Made by a program: the position numbers and the translations under genes | Source of the DNA: Amoeboradix gromovi | Taxonomy: Eukaryota > Sanchytriomycota > Sanchytriomycetes > Sanchytriales > Sanchytriaceae | Assembly: GCA_018985225.1 (NCBI GenBank) | Contig: JADGIF010000052.1 | Span: 1-26,799 of the forward strand | Direction: 5' to 3' | Length of the DNA: 26,799 nucleotides | Notes under the pieces: model-generated | Database searches by the model: none | What the model was told of the DNA's origin: nothing | What the model saw: the letters and a program-made list of their open reading frames with translations, nothing else | In this document: positions 19,401 to 26,799 of the stretch, piece after piece | Numbering within the stretch: position 1 is the first letter of the stretch | How the letters are laid out: the number at the start of each line of letters is the position of its first letter

Positions 19401-21572
19401 ATCCTTGTTCAATGGAATGTTTACAATTGTATCAGCGATACTGGCATCGTCCTCATCCACTACACTTAATGCCACACTGCTCATATCACTCGTACTTATT
19501 TCGCTTTGATCATCACCATTCTGAGAATTGTTTTGCGAGTTGTTGATAGAAATGTTGTCGTTTGCTGCTGTGGTATTTAAGTGCTGCTGCAACCTCAATT
19601 TGCTCTCCAATTGCACAAATATCTTGTTTCCTATCATCACTTGTCGCTGTCCAAGATATAAATCAGAATTGTTTAAATGATTTGTAGTCTTGTACAATTC
19701 AATTACATCGCCATTTGCTGTGTTTCCATTATCAACGTTCAAAACACTACTATATTTTAATAAAAAGTCCGAAAATGTCATACTAGCTACATAGTCGCCC
19801 TTAAAATCCAGCAACTCTTTGTACAAATCATATATCTTATAATGTTTCAAATAAGTCCCGTTGATTTTATTGTTCGACTTTGGCACAACATAGACTACGC
19901 TAACCATTGTTTCCTGAACAATCTCTACCAGTTTGGAATAGGCTTGTAAGTAGTGAGTCCCTTTGCAATGCCTCTTTTTGTTTCCTTTGATTGGAACAAG
20001 AATATTGCATTGCTTCATTGCTAGATTTCTTATGCTTTTAGACGTGAATATCTTGTAAAGCACAGCATTTTCGGATTGAGGATACTCTGCACTACCTGCC
20101 ATCAGCACTACCAAGTCGTTGCTCAAGTACTCTTGATTTTGATGAGTTAGTAATTTGCCTTCATAAAACACAGTGCCATTAAAATGGTCAATTCCAAAGT
20201 TTGTGGAACTTCTACCTGTAGATAACAACTCAGATCCTTGGAATTCTTTTCTAATTTGTTGTAACAATGTAGCATAATCCTTATGAGTATTTATGAGCGT
20301 TAAAACACTATTTTTACTAAACAATAAATCATTTGTATTAGAATATTTGTATTGAACATCATTTTTTGGAAGTCCTTCAATTCTAAAATGAGTAGTGTTT
20401 AAGATCTGCTTAATGCAGGTTTCATGAAAATGTTGATAAACGGAATTGTTGATAAAATCCACTAGCTCATTCTCTTTTTCGATATAAATAGGCTTCAGGT
20501 CCACAAATAGAATGGTATTGGCATACTCAGAAGCAGCAATTCTTTTATTAACATGCTCAATGAACCAAGCATAAACCATGGCATAAAGCTGGCTAGCTAG
20601 CAAGTCTGTCTGCTGTTTAGCCTCGTCTTTATTAAGTAGCGCAGTAAAATACTCTCCATCCGTTATAGTAGTTTTAATAGTTAAACTAGCTTCCAAAGCA
20701 CTGGGATCAACACTAAACAGCAAAGCAACAATGTCTCGTACTTCTGTATTTTGTATCTTGCAAGGCTCATTTAATTGACTAGTATTCGAAAACTGAATAT
20801 TACCAAGATGAAGGATACCAGCGAGAATGCTATAAATGTGCAGTTTGGATTTTGAACTTAAATTAAGCAAACTAAGTCCGTTATCCAGTAGTCGAAAGTT
20901 ATCGCCATCTTTATGTGATATGGAAGTACTAAATTGACTCAAATAGCTGTACTGGTTAGGCTCGCCTAAATGTAAAGTAGATTTGATTTCTGAAGTACTT
21001 TGAAGTAGAGCATAGAACACATCAAAGTTTCGTTGATTGGACCCTTTGGAAACGACTCGATTGTATTCAAATAATGTACTAGTAAGTCTATAACCATTAA
21101 GGTGGCCTCTCTCATTAATTTGGGCCTGAACAATAATACCACACCGTTGGCTGGATTGGTCGTTGATCAAACAACTAGTGAACAGCTCATGGATGTTCAA
21201 AGCTGTTACCACCTTTGCGCAGTACTTTGTGTCTCTTTTTCCACCCATAACTTTTCCTAAATGAGATATCATATGATCTCTTATCTTCCCACCATTACCA
21301 AAATAAGCAATTGTTTGGTCTTTTGCCAACCTCCTTAGCCTAAAGTAAGTGTTATTGATTAGCTGAAGCGGGTTTGCATCATAGTTCCATTTATCCAAAC
21401 TGTCTTTGTAAGCTTCAACATATTCTTCATTCTCCAAATTTAATTGTGATTGAGCTGCAATCAATACCTGAGAACCTATTTTAACATACTTGTTGTTCAA
21501 TAAACGCGCCCCTATCTCTTCAGTTACAGAGTCTTTACTAGGATCTCTTAAATTTAAAAGATCAGAATCCAT
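16427..21572 (-). CDS. Chitin synthase with N-terminal myosin-like domain (class V/VII type)
   Basis: Polymerises UDP-GlcNAc into chitin at the plasma membrane. Join complement(16427..17476, 17496..21572), 1708 residues. Order: myosin-like head (about 1-680), Asn/Ser/Asp-rich linker, two membrane segments (about 739-805), cytochrome-b5-like region (YSLNDIYDMNYV), membrane segment near 1027, glycosyltransferase core with LFLICDG, VDADTE, GEDRYLTT and QRRRW near 1391, several C-terminal membrane segments, and a DEK_C domain (about 1651-1708). The motor is degenerate: Walker A reads YFGNGGKI in place of GESGxGKT, switch I is NDQSSQRCG in place of NxNSSRFG, and the DIxGFE switch II is not preserved, so ATP hydrolysis is unlikely. 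A 19-nt intron separates GEDRYLTT from the QRRRW part. The gene is transcribed divergently from 21722, 149 bases away. AATAAA lies 17 bases after the stop. Confidence 0.95.
17477..17495 (-). other. 19-nt spliceosomal intron (chitin synthase)
   Basis: Reads GTATTTGAGACTAACGTAG on the minus strand, phase 0, joining GEDRYLTT to LMLKYFPYSKMV. Without splicing the synthase ends before its QRRRW motif. Confidence 0.93.
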
Positions 21573-21721
21573 TTGAAACGCAAGTCGACGTTCTCTTCGA
21601 CTACTAATTAAGAAGTGTCAGGCTTTAAGATTTTCTACATTTTAAAACTTCTCGTAGTTTGCCTTTACAATTGCGCAAAATTACTAATTGGATAAACGGT
21701 TCTCAAACATCCCGCAACTGT

Positions 21722-22651
21722 ATGATTTTTATAATCCATTTAGTTGTATTCGGTTTTTTGCATAGGCAAGTAGATCCTCTAAAAGAGAAGGTGGAAGAAG
21801 CGTTTAGAGCCAAGGATTTTGGTGAGGTTATCAAAATTATGCATGATGTTAATTATGATCCGTTTAGCGAAGATATAGTTGATGGACACTACGTAAGAAC
21901 AGGTATGGCATTGCAAGGTTACTGCAATATTTACATCTTTGAGCTCTTTTGTAAAGGCGAAGTGATACAGGATTTCGTCTTAACAATATCTGAGGAATAT
22001 GAAAAAGTTTTTCTTTCTGAAGAATGTATTAAACTTTACAATCAAGCTTGGTTAAAGTTACCTTCAGAACAGGATTTCGCAATCAATCTGTTACAGAATC
22101 CGATAAAAAGTCTCTTAATGGACGTGCAAAAGCGTTATATTGTGAACAGTTTTGAATTCGGCTTGCATAATTACATCATTCGCAAAAATATTGTCTTGAC
22201 ACCCACCTTAAGAGAGAATTTGTTCCTGTTGGACGAGTTATGGCCTCAAAACTTTCTCATAACTGCCATGGATAACAAGAATGGCCATAAATACATACTT
22301 GATTTGTTTCCATATGCATTGCAGCGAAAAATGGTACCATGGAGAGATTTAGTATCACTCTTCTCGCTAAATTGTGATATTGCACCATTGGATATGGAAA
22401 CAGGTGATGATTCTATGTGGTTTGACTCAAGATCTACTTTGGATAAACTGTTGCTCTACATCATTTCTACAACTGTCAGATATGATCGCGAACTGATTCC
22501 AAGATGGAAAAAGTTTCAACAAAGCGATGTGGCGCTATTATATCAGAGTTTAAGATTAAACGATTCAAGAAAAGTTGCAGAATTACTAACAAAAGTGTTT
22601 TACAAGTCAAAAGGGAGTATAAAATGCTTCAAACGAAATAAAAATAAATGA
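21722..22651 (+). CDS. Orphan secreted protein, 309 aa
   Basis: No family recognised. The first ATG is at 21722; the frame is open upstream to 21659 but has no ATG. The N-terminus MIFIIHLVVFGFL is a good signal peptide, followed by a mature part beginning near HRQVDPLKEKVEEAF. The body is helical in character with scattered Trp and Cys, no second membrane helix, and a basic C-terminus ending in KCFKRNKNK. Codon use and the uninterrupted length support a real gene. The stop overlaps a poly(A) signal (AATAAATGA). It is head-to-head with chitin synthase, so the two may share a promoter region. It resembles the product of 6186-7142 only in size and in having a signal peptide; I see no alignable similarity. 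Confidence 0.7.
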   Translation: MIFIIHLVVFGFLHRQVDPLKEKVEEAFRAKDFGEVIKIMHDVNYDPFSEDIVDGHYVRTGMALQGYCNIYIFELFCKGEVIQDFVLTISEEYEKVFLSEECIKLYNQAWLKLPSEQDFAINLLQNPIKSLLMDVQKRYIVNSFEFGLHNYIIRKNIVLTPTLRENLFLLDELWPQNFLITAMDNKNGHKYILDLFPYALQRKMVPWRDLVSLFSLNCDIAPLDMETGDDSMWFDSRSTLDKLLLYIISTTVRYDRELIPRWKKFQQSDVALLYQSLRLNDSRKVAELLTKVFYKSKGSIKCFKRNKNK

Positions 22652-22769
22652 GACTAATTCTGACAAAATATCCTACTTTCCAAGTGGGAGAGACATTTAG
22701 AAACCACACCAGATCACCCATTATCATTAATTCAGCATGCTCAAAACCAAAAGAAACAAAAAAGACAAA

Positions 22770-23040
22770 ATGATACATTGCAATAGAGCAAATAAAGATG
22801 ATAATGAAGTACTAGAAAGAGCACTACAAACATTGAGACAGAATATGAAAATGGTTATCGGTTGAGGCATTGCAACATATGCTTAGGTGCTAATCAGCCA
22901 AGCTGTTTTGAAAGAAATATTTCCAGTGCATTTTTATGTTGAAAAAGGCTTGATTGCATACTATGCAACTGACACATCTTTCCAGGAAATACTTAGATTT
23001 AGAGTTGGGGCATTTTCTGAAATTGGGTCCATATGATAGA
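22770..23040 (+). pseudogene. Diverged family A Fanzor relic, catalytic Asp lost
   Basis: A first frame (22770-22865) ends one frameshift before a second frame (22843-22942) reading GYRLRHCNICLGANQPSCFERN. This matches RLRKCTFCLDAQ...FERD of the other family A copies: both ribbon cysteines are kept, but the RuvC-III Asp is Asn. Beyond a stop at 22942 the reading FMLKKA corresponds to FILKRG, and the copy fades out near a block resembling the family tail ('gaaattgggtccatatga'). It lies just past the stop of the secreted-protein gene and just past the 3' end of the ABC transporter. Confidence 0.55.
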
Positions 23041-23055
23041 GAAACAAAAAGTTTA

Positions 23056-25928
23056 TTAAGTTGCAGCGGCTTCAGATTCACTCACCAACCTCAAAAATAC
23101 GTCTTCTAAAGATGTCTGTGTAATTCCAAAATCAAGAATACCGCTTTTGTTCTTACGAGCAGCTTCTAGTTCTGAAAACCACTTAGTTAGACATCCTTTT
23201 TTGTATTCCAACTGCAAGTTAATCAGGTTTTCAAAACTGTCAATAAATTGGTAATCAATTCCTTCAAATATGGTAGCTAGTATCTTTTTCACGCTTTCAG
23301 TTTTAGATTTTTCAACGCTTAAAGTCAGGTGATAACCGTTTCCATATAGGTCCTTTAATCTTTGTAATGTTCCAAGGCATTTAAAAGAACCATGTACGAA
23401 TATGCCAATTTTAGTGCAAAGCTGCTCAGCTTCTTCCAGGTTATGTGTTGTTAGAATAACTGTGGAGTGCTTCTTCATACTTTCAATTATTGCCCATATG
23501 CTTCGTCTGACTTCAGGCTAAATTAATTCATAAATACATCTAGACCAGTAGTTGGCTCATCTAAAAATATCAGCGAGGGACTGGCCATGTTTGCCATAGA
23601 TATGGAGACTCTTCGCTTTTCGCCTCCGCTAAGTTTATTTGGAAATCTCCTCTCGAATCCTGTGAGTTTTGCAAAATCCAAGCTGGCTTTAGCGAGTTGT
23701 TTTGATTCATTTAAAGTATAGCCCTTCAGCAATGCTAACATGATTAAGTGCTCTTCGGAAGTTAGATCTGGAATAAATATATCATGTTGAGCACATATCC
23801 CAATGTTGTTGTGAATTAGATCAATGTCTTCTATTAGATCCAAGACAGAGCCGTCAGTGCATTTGAATGACGCAGTGCCATTGGAAGGCTCAGTTAATCC
23901 GCTCAGCATACTAATTAAGGTAGATTTTCCCGCACCGTTACTCCCTAGCAATCCGAACACCGTATTCCTTTCGACAAAGTAAGTGGCATCCTTAACAGCC
24001 AACTTTGGACCGTATCTTTTTCTTAAATGGCAAACAATAAGAGCCGCGTCGGGACAATTTCCCGAGTCCACGGCAATGCGCATATCCTTCACATCTGAGT
24101 CCTCAGTTTCTAGGTTTCCCTGTTCCACATCATTATTGTGAAAATGCAAGTAGGCCTTTCCTTTCTTTGCCTTGGTGCTTTCTTTTGATATCACGCCCAT
24201 TATATAAGTAACCGGAAAGAACCACTTCTTTCTGGTTCCAAACTGGGATTTGGTGACCAGGAATATGTATATGCTAAATATAAAATATAAAATCCAAGTG
24301 AAAAGCAGAGCAATTAGACCTAACCCTACCTCATTAGGAGGCGAGGCTTGAGCAAAGCCATATGGCATTTTAGCAGAAGATGAACTGGCTTCAACAATCA
24401 AAATTAAAGACCTGAAAAATGCGAAAGGTGAGTACACCATAACATAATTTGGTATATTCAAATTTATCGCAGAAGTTGATAATATACCCAGGACTACATT
24501 ACCCAAGGTTAGCAGAGCAGTAAAAATAGTGGCAGATTTAGATTTTTTAAAGAAAGCACCTATTAGAAACGCCAATGAAATTTGGCTAAGACCCCACAAG
24601 ACTAGTAGAAACAGAAGCAGTAAAAAGTTTGTTTTCAAAATAAACTCCAGTTTCCACATCGCTCCCACTATTAAAAAAACTATCATACTACAAGCGTACA
24701 TAATGAAGTTTTGAACAAACAATACAATGAAGTAGCGAGAACTGTCCACTCCATTCATTTTTAGCAGAATAAAAACTCTTTCTTCTTTTTCCTTTACCAG
24801 GGCACTAACAAAAATGGGCAATAAAAACGAAAAACAAAGAGGCACAAAAAATGATAAAACTTGGCCACTGAAATCAAATTTTCCATCGTAGTACTTTGAA
24901 GTGGGCATCAGCCTAAATGCTCCATTTAAGAAGCCTGTAGGTGAGATTTGTTTGAACATTGCATTTGAAATCATATTTAAGAGATTTCCAATTTTCAGAG
25001 CGCTGTAAGTCGAAGTGTATCCCATAGCAGCGTTATCAAAATCACCAGATTGAATTGTTGCGGTTATTGATCTTTTAGAAATGCTGCTTTTACCTACAAA
25101 TACGGCATAATCTGGATATTTACCAACTAAATCGTTGTAGTGCCAGTATGTTCTACTACTTTCGTTAGAGTACTTCTTTTTTTCATCTAAAATGACTTTA
25201 ATTACTTCATCTTTAATACTCTGGGCATCTTTAAATGATCTTACAACAGTTGCTGTCTTGCAATAATTAGTGCTACATCTAAAATAATTAGGAAACAGCT
25301 TGAAAAGCCCAGTTCCAAATCTAGGGTTGACAGGCGAATTGGATGAATTAAACTCAATTGGTACATTCGCGTTAAAGTCGGTTATTTGAAAATAGGAATT
25401 TTCGCGATTACCCCACGCATCAATCTCATCTCCCAATGATATCCAAATACTTGAATTCGCTCCGGACACCAACTCGTATGTACCGTTTATAATTTCCATA
25501 GCTACTGTAGGATATGAAGTTGTGAAGAGCCAATTACGCGGACTATAAAACTCCGAGGCTTTTAGAGTATTGTTTATATCGTTATCAGTCTTTTTGGTTC
25601 CATAGTTTATTCCTCTTTGATCCGAAAAATCCTCATCGGTTGGAATCGGCAAATAGTAATGATTACATTCATCGTTCCTAAGAATGTTATTAGAACTTAC
25701 AGGTAAAGAGTTGAATCTCACGCACGTATAAGAAGTATATGGCTGAAAGTCATATACATTCAAATTCAAAAGTGTTTGAATCACACCACAAACACTAACG
25801 AGGATAGTGGGGCAGAGTAAAAGACAGATTATGTTTGTAAATCTCTGCCTTTTTTGCGTCTGGAAACTCTTGTAAAATAAAGCTTTGAATGCGCGACTTT
25901 CTCTCTTTATCTTCTTAGTATCTGACAT
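23056..25928 (-). CDS. ABC transporter, ABCA-like half-size
   Basis: ATP-driven membrane transporter; ABCA proteins commonly move lipids, substrate here unknown. Join complement(23056..23517, 23538..25928), 950 residues: one membrane domain then one nucleotide-binding domain. Membrane helix near residues 30-55, a large loop of about 300 residues, then about six helices, starting near residue 350 (VLSFFVPLCFSFLLPIFVSA). Walker A GSNGAGKS near 665, signature LSGGEKRR near 763, Walker B LIFLDEPTTGLD near 785-797, H-loop TTHNLEEAE. The 20-nt intron falls inside TTGLD-PEVRR; splicing restores the rest of the domain. Start taken at Met of MSDTKKIKRESR (25928); an in-frame Met at 26006 adds 26 residues. 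Animal ABCAs are full-length tandems, while half-size forms occur in protists and plants. AATAAA overlaps the stop. Confidence 0.92.
23518..23537 (-). other. 20-nt spliceosomal intron (ABC transporter)
   Basis: Reads GTATTTATGAATTAATTTAG on the minus strand, phase 0, between DEPTTGLD and PEVRRSIW. Retention gives a stop after three more codons and removes the H-loop. Confidence 0.95.
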
Positions 25929-26040
25929 TTCAAAAGCAGTCAAGTGGCTTGGCATATGGTAATGCTCAAAAAAAACTAGGCAGGCGCTTTGAAATAACAG
26001 TCCCATAAACTAGTGAAAGATGTTCCATATTAAATAACGC

Positions 26041-26799
26041 ATGGGACACACTCTGTAAAAACTAGACCAAGTTATTTTTAAAGAGACCCCATACGAAGAA
26101 AAGATTGTTTCTAATAAATCTATTCCTCTTTAAATTAAAACAAGAAGACCCAGTATCTCGTTCAAAGTAACAAGGTCTAAAAGCGTCTGAGCAAAAGGTG
26201 CATTTTCTTAGACGAACTTTTCTCTTTTATCATTTATTAACAGCTTCGTTTGTATCATATCGTTTGTCAATAAAAGACCTGCAAACACTACAATGCTTGG
26301 ATGTGTAATCTTCATTGACTAGAACAAAGTCCACTTTAGATTTACAAGGTCTTGCAAAGAAGTCTCGAATACTATGACAAGGACTACAATTATTCTTTTT
26401 AACGTTGGTCTTGAGCTTGCCATCAACCCAAAGTAACAGGGTCTTTTTACCTGGACCAGATTGTTTTTGAAGACTTTTTTACGCCAGGCTTTCAAGTCAT
26501 AATCTGCCATCATATGGTTTAGGTCTGTATTAAATATAGGCATGGGTTGCTCTTGAACAAGTTCACCTTTAAGCTGCTCCTCGGTTTACTAATTTTGAAA
26601 ACATCAAGTCTTGAGTAAACAAGCCGTGCAATCTAGTAAAATGGTCTTGAGATGGTTTAAAATCATTTGGTGGTTGTTGGTTTCTAAAACCCAATTCCAA
26701 AAGAGAAGAAATTGAAGCTCTATGATGAAGACGACGAAATGTATCTCTAATCCTAGTTTTTAGCGTGTTAGCTTCTTTTTAACAGTTAAAGGACCCTCT
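26041..26799 (-). pseudogene. Longest Fanzor relic, family A, cut by window edge
   Basis: Runs from the right window edge to the family A tail at 26041. Reading order on the minus strand: a frame with RIRDTFRRLHHRASI and LHGLFTQDLMF (about 26600-26780); after a shift, QPMPIFNTDLNHMMADYDLKAW; after another shift, LLLWVDGKLKTNVKKNN, then DFVLVNEDYTSKHCSVC (conserved Glu and first ribbon Cys pair), two adjacent stops (TGATAA), RLRKCTFC (second pair) and FERDTGSSCF with the RuvC-III Asp, ending at the LV-TAG of the family. The ribbon halves are in the same frame apart from the two stops. This copy links the short family A tails to a recognisable Fanzor body. At least two frameshifts and two stops make it inactive. 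Confidence 0.75.

Noticed and set aside
9041-26215. TAG in the family A tail read as a sense codon (stop reassignment), since other copies have CAG, TAC or TTG there
   Set aside because: Ras ends CIIL-TAG at a CaaX box and chitin synthase also ends in TAG, so TAG is a stop here; the variation fits decay.

Overview
This window reads as nuclear DNA of a compact, AT-rich eukaryote. The gene set points to the fungal side of the opisthokonts, probably an early-diverging lineage: a myosin-headed chitin synthase, a single-chain ATP-citrate lyase, a half-size ABCA-type transporter, Ras, proteasome beta-3, and numerous relics of Fanzor (eukaryotic TnpB-like) genes. Exact placement (chytrid, aphelid, rozellid or other) cannot be settled from this sequence alone. 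I found no tRNA, rRNA or CRISPR array.

The main unusual result is that gene models only close if introns of 19-20 nt are removed. Seven such introns can be placed in six genes. All begin GTA and all end in the same eight-base block TAAYNTAG, so the presumed branch site and the acceptor are fused. Splicing each one restores a C-terminus, or an expected domain or family motif: ATP-citrate lyase, proteasome beta-3, Ras (two introns), chitin synthase, the ABC transporter and a small zinc-finger protein. A second compaction sign is that AATAAA overlaps or lies within about 20 nt of the stop codon in ten of the eleven better-supported genes.

Layout: 1-811 Fanzor relics; 812-1058 (-) small zinc-finger gene; 1340-4773 (-) ATP-citrate lyase; 5247-5665 Fanzor relic; 6186-7142 (+) orphan secreted protein; 7465-8102 (-) proteasome beta-3; 8816-9983 three Fanzor relics; 10207-10533 (+) second small zinc-finger gene; 10719-12030 more relics; 12099-13214 (-) membrane-anchored SMP-30-like beta-propeller; 13190-13600 Fanzor relic; 13845-15086 (+) zinc alcohol dehydrogenase; 15439-15618 relic; 15685-16315 (-) Ras; 16427-21572 (-) chitin synthase; 21722-22651 (+) orphan secreted protein; 22770-23040 relic; 23056-25928 (-) ABCA-like transporter; 26041-26799 the longest Fanzor relic, running off the window.

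The functional genes are unrelated housekeeping, cell-wall, signalling and secreted-protein genes, not a pathway cluster. Most long intergenic stretches hold at least one broken Fanzor gene. At least two lineages are present (an 'ERD' type, called family A here, and an 'RDH' type, called family B). No intact Fanzor, transposase or recombinase is visible.
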